Source: Candidatus Melainabacteria bacterium
GTDB lineage: Bacteria > Cyanobacteriota > Vampirovibrionia > Obscuribacterales > Obscuribacteraceae
Assembly: GCA_016716405.1 (NCBI GenBank)
Contig: JADJWK010000001.1
Location: 2,232,001 to 2,296,000, forward strand
Reading direction: 5' to 3'
Length of the DNA: 64,000 nucleotides
Both the position numbers and the translations under genes were made by a program. Below, piece by piece: positions 57,601-64,000 of this stretch (the first letter of the stretch is position 1; the number at the start of each line of letters is the position of its first letter). The notes beneath the pieces are model-generated. The model was given only the letters and a program-made list of their open reading frames with translations. It was not told where the DNA came from and made no database searches.

Positions 57601-58334
57601 CCAGAAAGCCGAAAGAGTGCGCCATCCTCTCGGAGAAGGAGGGACGCGCGCGGATCTCGGCTGAAGACGACATCACAAGGTTGTATCTGGTGTCGGACGA
57701 CGGCTCCGAAGAAGAGATCGTCATTCCGCCTGGTCTCAACATCGTGGTGGAAGATGGCGACCGGATCGATATCGGTCTGGCTCTCACCGACGGACCGCCC
57801 AACCCGCACGATATAGTCCGTCTCCTCAATATCCAGGCCGCCCAGAAATTCCTGGTGGACGAGGTGCAGTCGGTCTACCGCTCCCAGGGCGTCGAAATCG
57901 CCGACAAGCATATCGAGGTAATCGTCAGGCAGATGACCCGCAAAGTGCGTGTCGATGATCCCAAAGACACCATCCTCCTTCCCGGCGAGCTCATGGAGCG
58001 CTACTCCATCGAGCGCGAGAACGAGAAAGCCAGTCAGCTCGGCAACGAGCCTGCCACCTATACCGACGTTCTACTCGGTATCACCAAGGCCAGCTTGAAC
58101 ACCGAGAGCTTCATCTCGGCCGCCTCCTTCCAGGAGACCACCCGCATCCTCACCGAGGCTGCCGTGGAAGGCAAGAAGGACTGGCTGCGCGGATTGAAGG
58201 AGAACGTCATCATCGGTCGCCTGATTCCCGCCGGTACCGGCTTCCAGGGGCATCAAATGCCCAGCGAGGAAGAAGAGGAAGAGCAGGACATCTACCCGCC
58301 CATCGGTGAAGGCAGCTTCAACGTCCCGCAATAG
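54648..58334 (+). CDS. rpoC2: RNA polymerase beta' C-terminal subunit
   Basis: The 1228-residue product is the C-terminal half of RpoC. It contains the bridge/trigger region (about 130-160, GARGNISQVRQLVGMRG; then YGARKGLVDTALKTADSGYL). The second zinc site (CESQYGVCQKC) lies at about 288-298. IGEPGTQLTMRTFHTGG is at about 333-349. An insertion of about 620 residues separates this from the downstream conserved GDIVQGLPRVEELLEAR at about 969. That matches the position and size of cyanobacterial SI3. The C-terminus is acidic. It begins 51 bp after rpoC1 and is convergent with the thioredoxin-like gene. Confidence 0.96.
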   Translation: MVTGKKEQVMEFINTTVDKKKLGKLLSEVYEKFGTARTAELANALKDLGFEYATKAGVTISIDDLDVPDSKRDLIAAAEKEIEEAQRRYERGDITEVERYNKVIDTWSATTDQLTKEVVDNFDRLNPVYMMAFSGARGNISQVRQLVGMRGLMADSQGQIIDLPIKANFREGLNVTEYIISSYGARKGLVDTALKTADSGYLTRRLVDVAQDVIVREPDCGSRNGILMQPIMEGDKAMVTLSERIFGRTLVEDFIDPDTGEVITRSGEVPSRVEAALIESKVDPKKKKGVMVRSALTCESQYGVCQKCYGWSLTNNRLVDTGEAIGIIAAQSIGEPGTQLTMRTFHTGGAVAGGKSRMQQKAPIAGTVSFKIATRNVRTAYGDVKEQTTREGVLKISDGKKEKSVNLPPGALLQVQNGDEVTVGQVIAEFDPPGAKSLTERATKDITADISGRVVFEGFQADEKRDRQGNISRTANRAGIIWVLEGDVYNLPSGASVVVKDGQDVSAMDVLAEIQILTEHGGVVRYGPEIETEKLKRGKKTATRLVKGKEVNVIIAQVGSSNAKLDAGQKGAYWKVAKAKETWALKVVNDEVVENGKIIAELIDDGYNTVTAGGEIIYDGVEIDDRRVVTKAGKLLFVPEEVHFISKDISLKMSETGDLVTAGQEVVKDVFAHMEGIIEIVADNDIIHEVIIKPGEVIQIGDPSEIKVPEGQIIEPDTEIVEGYKYKERKMVNVLEMEEGVFQALVRPVEEYWIEPRETKFKHEQSDEKIGLRSVTQLLFRDREKVRQIQGAQLTRTSLVLQMQGHLQQLKGIVEMDADLNIVVQENILLRREQDFNITLLDVEDGEIIDARTPVATTQVLTRSDARVQLSKTDERRLLLITEEQQEHQPIKGAASVKEGDLIRTEDKLSKSSKADFSGQVVKVDKDEVVIRKGRPYLISPNTQLQSEDGALVQRGDLLATLIFERQKTGDIVQGLPRVEELLEARKPKECAILSEKEGRARISAEDDITRLYLVSDDGSEEEIVIPPGLNIVVEDGDRIDIGLALTDGPPNPHDIVRLLNIQAAQKFLVDEVQSVYRSQGVEIADKHIEVIVRQMTRKVRVDDPKDTILLPGELMERYSIERENEKASQLGNEPATYTDVLLGITKASLNTESFISAASFQETTRILTEAAVEGKKDWLRGLKENVIIGRLIPAGTGFQGHQMPSEEEEEEQDIYPPIGEGSFNVPQ

Positions 58335-58337
58335 ACG

Positions 58338-59276
58338 TCACTTGCTTGCTCGAGCGGCATTCTTGCGGACCTTTGCTTCGGCCCGCTCGATGAAGCTCTT
58401 GCACGTGTCCTTGCCGGGAGCGCCGTATAGATAGAGAGGATTCTCGCCCCGGTCGTCGGCAATCACCGTGCAGGGATATTCGTGGATGTCGAATTTCTCC
58501 ACCAGCTCCTGCATTTTTTTGTCGTCTTTGCGGCCCAGAAGGGAATGATCCACCATCATCACCGGTAGATACTTGTCGTCGATGATCCTGGCGATATCCT
58601 CGTCGTTGAAGATCTCGCTTCTGACCCGGTCGCAGTGGAAGTCCCGGGCCTTCATGAAGAAATAGAGCGGCAGTTTGCCGGTCTCTTTCTTTTCCGACTC
58701 GAGATTAGTCAGGCGGACCCAGTGCACCTGACCGGGCCCTTCCGGCTCGGGCTGCCATTCGCGCCCCTCCTGCATGCGATCGATGATCTCCTGGCGGTTT
58801 ATGCCCCAGGAGACGCGCAGGGCCGAATAGCCCACCGGTCTTTCGGTGCGCAGCATGATCGGCGCCACCACGGCGATCTCGGGAGATGAGTAGTAATACT
58901 TGTAGAGCTCCACCGCTCGCTTGTTCTCGAAGGGGCGGCAGTCCCCGTCCTGCTCCACCCGGTATTGCCTGACCTGTATGGGGACGAAGTGCTTTTCGAG
59001 ATAGGCGGCTATGCGCTTGTCCGAGAAAGTGGTGGATTTTATCTCGTCGCAGGCCGGACATTTCTGCAGGGTGAAATAGAAGAAAGCAGGCTTTCTGGTT
59101 TTCATGGACTCTTTGATGCCATCTTCGGCGGTGCGCCATTTCACGCGGTCGATCACCTGGGGCGGCGCGATCCACTCGGCGATGGCCACCACGCTTCGCA
59201 GAAGCAGGAAAAGGGCGGCGAATCCAACGAGCCAGTCAGGGGTGTTAGTGGTCTCTAGACGATCAGGAAGAGCCAT
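58338..59276 (-). CDS. membrane-anchored protein with two thioredoxin-like domains
   Basis: The 312-residue protein has one N-terminal helix (about 14-34, LVGFAALFLLLRSVVAI). The first thioredoxin-like fold (about 55-180) has a CxxC redox pair in LQKCPACDEIK (Cys73 and Cys76). The second fold (about 195-300) keeps only one Cys at the matching place (DFHCDRV). Its later part contains the cis-Pro-like segment HEYPCTVIADD. It may serve as an extracytoplasmic disulfide reductase or holdase. The start overlaps the ABC permease by 14 bp, so the two are coupled and probably function together. Confidence 0.82.
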   Translation of the reverse strand: MALPDRLETTNTPDWLVGFAALFLLLRSVVAIAEWIAPPQVIDRVKWRTAEDGIKESMKTRKPAFFYFTLQKCPACDEIKSTTFSDKRIAAYLEKHFVPIQVRQYRVEQDGDCRPFENKRAVELYKYYYSSPEIAVVAPIMLRTERPVGYSALRVSWGINRQEIIDRMQEGREWQPEPEGPGQVHWVRLTNLESEKKETGKLPLYFFMKARDFHCDRVRSEIFNDEDIARIIDDKYLPVMMVDHSLLGRKDDKKMQELVEKFDIHEYPCTVIADDRGENPLYLYGAPGKDTCKSFIERAEAKVRKNAARASK

Positions 59277-60063
59277 AGTTCACCTCCGAGCGGTTGGTGA
59301 ACCAGATGGCCAGAAGCAGGGCGATGGTGATATTGGAGACGAGCACCGTGATTCCCAGAAGGCTGGTCTCCCCGGCCAGAAAATCGGCTCTCACGTTCAG
59401 GGAGGGCGCCAGAAAGCTCGATATGAGCGAGCACACGAATTCGGCGCCCATGCTCAGATAATAGAGCAGGCTCGCGAAGAAGCCGCCGCCGGCATCCGGG
59501 TCGGTGGATTTCAGGATATCGACGCAGGAGGATTTGATCTGCATGGTCACGAAAGCGCAACAGCCCCAGGCCATGAAGTCTCCTGTATGAGGCACCATGG
59601 AAGAGAAGAAGACTATGGTCGCGGACGCGGCCAGGCAGGTGGCAAGCCGCTCCAGGAGGTTGATCAGGATGTCGATATTGAGGAAGAGACCGGGCATATA
59701 GACCGAGAAGACGGCATGCTCGCAGGCCAGCTCGATCATGGCTATGATGCTGGCTGCGCAGGCGAGCACAAGCCACTTGGTGAGGATATAGGAGGAGCGC
59801 TCGATCGGTCTGGCGAAAGTCAGGCAGAGATTGCCGGAAGAGCGTTGCAGTCCGACTATCCCGATGCCCAGTATGAGAACGAAAAAGGCCATCTGGTCGC
59901 CGCTCGTGTAAGACGCCTCGAGAGGCGGGCGCTCGGCGATATAGAGCTTGAAAGACCGCTCCGCCAGCATGGCCAGAAAAATCAGGGCGACGGCCAGGAG
60001 CCTGAAATGGCTTTTCAGCCATTGCTTGATCGTGTACCTGAAGATGGTCCTGTTGATGATCAT
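59263..60063 (-). CDS. ABC-2 type permease subunit
   Basis: The 266-residue protein has six predicted membrane helices (about 22-40, 58-77, 95-115, 140-158, 165-180, 235-258). Its N-terminus (INRTIFRYTIKQW) is characteristic of ABC-2 exporters. It matches the ATPase gene upstream, with which it shares a four-base ATGA overlap (60060-60063). The cargo is unknown. The downstream thioredoxin-like gene overlaps by 14 bp. Confidence 0.83.
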   Translation of the reverse strand: MIINRTIFRYTIKQWLKSHFRLLAVALIFLAMLAERSFKLYIAERPPLEASYTSGDQMAFFVLILGIGIVGLQRSSGNLCLTFARPIERSSYILTKWLVLACAASIIAMIELACEHAVFSVYMPGLFLNIDILINLLERLATCLAASATIVFFSSMVPHTGDFMAWGCCAFVTMQIKSSCVDILKSTDPDAGGGFFASLLYYLSMGAEFVCSLISSFLAPSLNVRADFLAGETSLLGITVLVSNITIALLLAIWFTNRSEVNYGSS

Positions 60064-61058
60064 TGATTGTCCTGACTCTCGGCTTCGGGTCCTTCGCCGA
60101 AGAGCCGTTCCAGTCGGCCCTGATCCGGGGTGGCTTCGATGACGGGGAGATCGGCTTCCACCAGGGCTCTGATCAGGCCGACCGCTACGGCATTGCTATT
60201 CACCTTGAAGCCGGCGTTGAGGCTCTCCAGGCTGATCAGTTGCGCGCCGGCTCGATTGCCGACGCTTTCGAGATTCTCCCGGGTAAGGCGGTCGAGATTG
60301 ACGGCGGAGAAGCGTATCATGAGGAGTCTCGGTGCCTCCACTTCCGCTTTCATATCTTCGATACGGACGATCTTGCCGTGCTCCAGAAAGACCACCCGGT
60401 CGCAGACCTGCTCCACCTGATCGAGCTGGTGCGAATTGAGGAGGAGAGTCATCCCTTCGCTCTTGAGACTCTTGAGGATCTTCTTGATGATCACCACGCC
60501 TCTAGGATCGATGCCGGATGCAGGCTCGTCCAGGAGAAGATAACGTGGTCTGCCGATCAGAGCCTGGGCCAGACCGAGCCTCTGGAGCATGCCACGGCTG
60601 TAGGTCTTGAGGGGGGCTGTCCATTTGTCCTGCTCCAGGGCGACCAGCTCGAGCAGTCCTTCGATCTCTTTCTTGCGCTCTGCCTGTGCCCGCTCAGCCA
60701 GAGCGTGATGATATTCGAGAAACTCGTAGCCGCTCATCCAGTGGTCGAAGTTGAGTCGCTCCGGGAGATAGCCCACCAGGCGCTTGGCGCCGATGGTATT
60801 GGGCTTGAGACCGTCGATCAGGACCTCTCCTCGATCGGGCCTTAGATAGCCCAGGAGAAGCGTGAGAAAAGTAGTCTTGCCGGCGCCGTTCGGCCCGATC
60901 AGCCCGAGAGCCTCTCCTTCCGGAATGTCCAGGCTGAGATTGTCCAGGGCTTTGATCTTGCGGCTGCGACCGAGCCGCAGGGACAGGGGACCGAGTTTGA
61001 GGCGAGAGCCTCCTTTGAAGACCTTGGTGAGATCCCTGGCACTGATACCGGTGCTCAA
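60060..61058 (-). CDS. ABC transporter ATPase subunit
   Basis: The 332-residue ATPase shows Walker A (GPNGAGKTTF), the signature YSRGMLQRLGLAQAL and Walker B YLLLDEPASGIDP, with NSHQLDQVEQVCDRVVF as the H-loop. The C-terminal extension of about 100 residues is typical of ATPases paired with ABC-2 permeases. The start is TTG 61058, overlapping the DUF6745 gene stop as TTGA. The permease follows with a four-base overlap. The transporter would export an unknown substrate or drug-like lipid. Confidence 0.92.
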   Translation of the reverse strand: MSTGISARDLTKVFKGGSRLKLGPLSLRLGRSRKIKALDNLSLDIPEGEALGLIGPNGAGKTTFLTLLLGYLRPDRGEVLIDGLKPNTIGAKRLVGYLPERLNFDHWMSGYEFLEYHHALAERAQAERKKEIEGLLELVALEQDKWTAPLKTYSRGMLQRLGLAQALIGRPRYLLLDEPASGIDPRGVVIIKKILKSLKSEGMTLLLNSHQLDQVEQVCDRVVFLEHGKIVRIEDMKAEVEAPRLLMIRFSAVNLDRLTRENLESVGNRAGAQLISLESLNAGFKVNSNAVAVGLIRALVEADLPVIEATPDQGRLERLFGEGPEAESQDNQ

Positions 61059-62593
61059 GTCTCGATCACCGGCAGGTAGTCATCGGTGGACAGACCGAAT
61101 GTCCAGGCGACCGCCGCTCTGGGAGTGATAATGTCGGGAGGGACGCGCAGGAAGTAGTTCTTGAACGTGCCGTCGGGCTCGGCGGTGGAGTTTTTCACCA
61201 TGACCACGCAGAGCGGCTCTTCGACGGCGAATTCTTTGCGATAGAGAATACCGCATTCATCCTCGCCGATTACCCGGGCTCCGGAATCGGTGATGAAACG
61301 CTCGAGCCCGTAGCGCTCCATGAGGATGGTGCGGATCTCGACATTGCGCTCTTTCTCTATTCGCTCCACCGAGATATTCTCCGGATGATCGATGATATCC
61401 CTGGGGACGCTGCGTCCGTGCCAGGCATAGACCCGATAGCCGTCAGGGAAGGTCATGGCCGGCTCGCTTTCGCCATGATAGCGGCGCTCGTTGTCCAGGC
61501 TCACAGTCGAGGGTTGATCGCAGAGGAAGCAGACACCGTCATAGAAGAGCGCTGCATAAGCACCATGGAGAATACCATTCCAGAGGGCCAGCTTCCCGGT
61601 CAGATCCGGCGAATAGAGGTCTTTCATGGTGGAGCTCATATAGAAATGCAGGGGCAGCCAGCCGAGCACCGATGATTGCTTGAAGACGTCTATCTGGAGG
61701 CTGGAAGCGATGAGGCGCACTGCCGGATCGCGATAGGCCCCGATCCTCGCCCCTTCCCAGAGCGGCACCTGATTGTTCATGGTCCCGGAAAGACCGGGAT
61801 TGGCCTGATAAATGAGCTTGATCATATCGGTGAGGCGACCCGGACGGCGCTCGAGCTCTCGGGTTATGGCGCCGTGCCGGCCAAGGAGCGTGTCTCTCAT
61901 CTGCCAGACCGCCTGGGCCAGGGCCTGGGGGATGATCTGCAGGCCGAGCTGGGTCTCCAGCCTGGCGAAAACCGCAGCAATGGTGGAGAGCTCGGTCTTG
62001 ATCGGCGAGACGCAGTCGGCGGAGACGATGTCGGTCAGCTCTTTGTCCAGGCGGGCGATGAGACCCTGGACCTCGGCTACATATTTCGAGTTTATCTGCA
62101 GACCGATGGCGGAGAGCCTGGGTGCTTCGGTGGTGTCGAAAGTGCCTCCGACGGTCTCGTGGACCCTGCGGATGAAGCGGTTCACTTCTTTGAGGCTCTC
62201 CTGCTGGGCTTCTTTCTTGCTGTGACGGGCGAGGCTCTCGATGATCACCGGCTCCGGGAGCTGGCTGTCCAGGCTCCGGAAAAGTGCGATCCAGACGGGC
62301 GTGTCCAGGTCCCGGCGGAGAACCGGGATTATATGCTGGCGGGCGACATCATCCAGATAGAGGGCGAGGACCAGAGGCAGGGCCGCCATCTGGAAGATGC
62401 TGTCGCACCAGACAACAGCGGGCCTGTCCTGGTCCGATTCGAGATAGATGGCTTCCACCGCTGCTTTGATCTCGGCCCGGGGCGTCGGGCGGTTGCGGAC
62501 CCGCAGGTCCGTCCATTCGTTGCGATAACGCTCCAGGATGAGCCGGAATGAGCCGTCCAGCTCCATGGTGTGAGATAGATTATTAGATGCCAT
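61055..62593 (-). CDS. DUF6745-like protein
   Basis: The 512-residue protein has no signal peptide or membrane segment. Its C-terminal half contains a run of conserved-looking segments: FLCDQPSTVSLDNERRYH, FPDGYRVYAWHGRSVP, ILMERYGLERFITDSGA, then NSTAEPDGTFKNYFLRVPP and AVAWTFGL. These match my recollection of DUF6745, a family of unknown function. The N-terminal half is helical and less conserved. The gene overlaps the ABC ATPase (TTGA) and follows the small HAH-motif gene by 22 bp. The tight packing suggests a dedicated transporter/modification cassette, but the reaction is unknown. Confidence 0.78.
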   Translation of the reverse strand: MASNNLSHTMELDGSFRLILERYRNEWTDLRVRNRPTPRAEIKAAVEAIYLESDQDRPAVVWCDSIFQMAALPLVLALYLDDVARQHIIPVLRRDLDTPVWIALFRSLDSQLPEPVIIESLARHSKKEAQQESLKEVNRFIRRVHETVGGTFDTTEAPRLSAIGLQINSKYVAEVQGLIARLDKELTDIVSADCVSPIKTELSTIAAVFARLETQLGLQIIPQALAQAVWQMRDTLLGRHGAITRELERRPGRLTDMIKLIYQANPGLSGTMNNQVPLWEGARIGAYRDPAVRLIASSLQIDVFKQSSVLGWLPLHFYMSSTMKDLYSPDLTGKLALWNGILHGAYAALFYDGVCFLCDQPSTVSLDNERRYHGESEPAMTFPDGYRVYAWHGRSVPRDIIDHPENISVERIEKERNVEIRTILMERYGLERFITDSGARVIGEDECGILYRKEFAVEEPLCVVMVKNSTAEPDGTFKNYFLRVPPDIITPRAAVAWTFGLSTDDYLPVIET

Positions 62594-62615
62594 ATCGCCT
62601 TTCGTCGACTGTCCC

Positions 62616-62930
62616 TCAGTCTATGACAGGACGGAATGACCCGGGCTCGTACTCACGCTGTTGCACTACCCGGTAGAAGCCGGGCTCGAGCACGATCGTA
62701 TTGTGCTCTTCATGAACGAGCTTGGCTCCGGGCTTGGCTTCGATCAGGCGATCGCCGTTCCATTCGTAGAGACTGGCGTAAGACGAGTCGATGGCATGGG
62801 CGTGACCGGTAACCTCGCCATATGCCAGCACTATGCGCCTTTCGGTCGCCTGTTTCTGGGCGCCTTGAGGAAGTTTCTGCATATCGAGCTTGACGAGCAG
62901 AACGTCTCCCTGTCTGTATTGGATTGCCAT
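62616..62930 (-). CDS. small protein with QGDVLL/GHAH motifs, partner of DUF6745
   Basis: The 104-residue protein starts at ATG 62930, with GGAGG a few bases upstream (GGAGGAGCGACC ATG). It is a small beta-rich fold: YRQGDVLLVKLDM, then AYGEVTGHAHAIDSS and LVHEEHNTIVLEPGFYRVV. His residues in GHAH and HEEH could bind metal. I recall small proteins of this type lying next to DUF6745 genes, so a conserved pair is likely. The role is unknown. The DUF6745 start follows by 22 bp. Confidence 0.75.
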   Translation of the reverse strand: MAIQYRQGDVLLVKLDMQKLPQGAQKQATERRIVLAYGEVTGHAHAIDSSYASLYEWNGDRLIEAKPGAKLVHEEHNTIVLEPGFYRVVQQREYEPGSFRPVID

Positions 62931-63020
62931 GGTCGCTCCTCCGTCCACAAGTCCTCATCCCTTTATTCCACGAGCCAGGGCGCTTTATGCCAGAGGCTTA
63001 CGACTCGTAAAGCAGGGGAG

Positions 63021-64000
63021 CTACCAGCTGTCCCGCTTATCTTCTCGTTGGCCGAGAATCGTCCTGAGAGCCAGGAAAGAAACGATCATGCAGGCCGGAA
63101 TCAGAACCAGGTAGAAGAGGGCGCGCAGAGGCGAGCGCTCGCCTCTGTTGCAAGGCTCAGCCGGAGTGGCGCAGGAGATCCTGCCTCGTGCGGATACCTC
63201 CTCCTGCGGACCGACGGTGCCGTTGGTGGCTCCCTGGAGAGTGGGGGCTGCGCGGCTGTATTTCCGCAACTGGATTTCGACGGGGGCGGCGGCGGAGCTA
63301 GCTTCTTCCCCGTCCATGAGCGCCTGGTTCTCAGAATTGAGGTAGAGGCTGTCCGGGCTCGTTTTCGCGCGTCGCCCGGGCATCACCATCTCCTTTTTCG
63401 CCATATCCAGTTTGGCCATCGCTTCCAGGCTCGCGCCGCCACCGCTGGCGCTCCCTTCATCCGAGGCTCCGACTATCGCCGGAGGCGGGCAGGCCGGGGC
63501 GGGCATAGCCCGCCCGGACGAGTATTCGTTCCTTTTCTTGCCAGTCTCGCGGCCGAGCTCTCCGGAGACCACCCCGGTGGGCTCTGCATAAGACTCTGCA
63601 TAAGACTCTTCTGGGACTCCCATCTTCGCCTCGTAGTCTTTGCTGATGTCGCGATATTTGTAGTCGTCTTCCATGCCTCCGGCGGAGCCTGCCGCCATGG
63701 ACAGGCTGTCCAGCTTGGCTATATGCGGTGCCAGGATGGCGTCTACCGGATTCTGCAATCTGATCGTGCCGGCGGTGGAGACTCCGGTGATTATGCTCGA
63801 ATCGGAAGTCGGTCCGTCACTTCGAGAGAGCTCGTATTTTCTGAGGATCTCGTCGTCGGTGACCACGGCGCTCGTAGCAGGCGTGATCAGGTGATATCTC
63901 CGGGCGAGCTCGCCTGCCTGCCAGGTGGCGCCTCCTAGATAGAGTGCGAGGACTTCCTGATTGGCCGCTATCTGCGCCAGCTCGAAAGCTAACTCTCGAT
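63021..64000 (-). CDS. C-terminal part of a large membrane-anchored protein, cut by window edge
   Basis: The frame is open to the right edge of the window, so the N-terminus is missing; a GTG at 63866 is not the start. The visible upstream part reads LAFELAQIAANQEVLALYLG and RRYHLITPATSAVV, which resembles the end of VIT/von Willebrand A-type proteins. A long disordered Ser/Gly/Glu region follows. The end is one transmembrane helix (ALFYLVLIPACMIVSFLALRTIL) and a charged tail QREDKRDSW. That suggests C-terminal membrane anchoring. The gene is followed by the HAH-motif gene with about 70 bp between them, so operon membership is uncertain. Confidence 0.7.
   Translation of the reverse strand, partial: RELAFELAQIAANQEVLALYLGGATWQAGELARRYHLITPATSAVVTDDEILRKYELSRSDGPTSDSSIITGVSTAGTIRLQNPVDAILAPHIAKLDSLSMAAGSAGGMEDDYKYRDISKDYEAKMGVPEESYAESYAEPTGVVSGELGRETGKKRNEYSSGRAMPAPACPPPAIVGASDEGSASGGGASLEAMAKLDMAKKEMVMPGRRAKTSPDSLYLNSENQALMDGEEASSAAAPVEIQLRKYSRAAPTLQGATNGTVGPQEEVSARGRISCATPAEPCNRGERSPLRALFYLVLIPACMIVSFLALRTILGQREDKRDSW

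Overview
The window reads as a chromosomal segment of a Gram-negative bacterium from the cyanobacterial lineage, most likely a non-photosynthetic member (Vampirovibrionia/Melainabacteria, possibly Obscuribacterales). The direct evidence is the RNA polymerase locus: rpoB is followed by a split rpoC (rpoC1 plus rpoC2), and rpoC2 carries an insertion of roughly 620 residues after the trigger loop, where cyanobacterial SI3 sits. An Lnt-type lipoprotein N-acyltransferase next to an LptF/LptG-type permease implies an outer membrane. No photosynthesis gene is present. The order-level assignment is inference.

Layout. 1-8.1 kb: an acetyltransferase fragment, small membrane and TPR proteins, an ArsR-DUF2087 regulator beside an 11-bp tandem repeat, then a coupled pair on the minus strand: a secreted alpha/beta hydrolase with DUF4384, and a caspase-fold TPR protein that has lost its catalytic His and Cys. 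8.1-14.8 kb: a poorly conserved-looking stretch, an LRR protein, a papain-like protein overlapping an unknown partner gene, a small secreted protein with a calcium-type repeat, and an RDD protein. 15-19 kb: an isoprenylcysteine-methyltransferase-like membrane protein, lnt and an lptF/G-type gene. 19-26 kb: a phospholipase-D/HTH fusion, an isochorismatase-family hydrolase, a methyltransferase, hypothetical proteins and a TonB-C protein fused to a degenerate HtrA-like domain. 26-37 kb: a pseudokinase, a fused membrane/spermidine-synthase-like protein, a TadG-like protein, an apparently active Ser/Thr kinase with a membrane HExxH protein, and a highly repetitive acidic protein. 37-48 kb: a PHB-depolymerase-like esterase, then a minus-strand gene train (PBP1A, PEGA-like, nupC-type, cstA, PH-like membrane protein), a second kinase without a normal start codon, a TPR/zinc-ribbon protein and xerC/D. 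48.4 kb: a selenocysteine tRNA. 49-58 kb: rpoB-rpoC1-rpoC2. 58-63 kb: a compact operon containing a DUF6745 protein, an ABC exporter and a tandem-thioredoxin membrane protein. The right edge cuts a large C-terminally anchored protein.

Three themes recur. First, three proteins retain an enzyme fold but lack catalytic residues (caspase, HtrA protease, protein kinase). Second, short tandem repeats (11 to 127 bp) are frequent inside and between genes, and the coding ones are multiples of three. Third, many genes overlap or nearly touch (ATGA, GTGA, TTGA, TGATG, CTGA), implying translational coupling. All function calls come from motif recognition by eye; no database search was possible.
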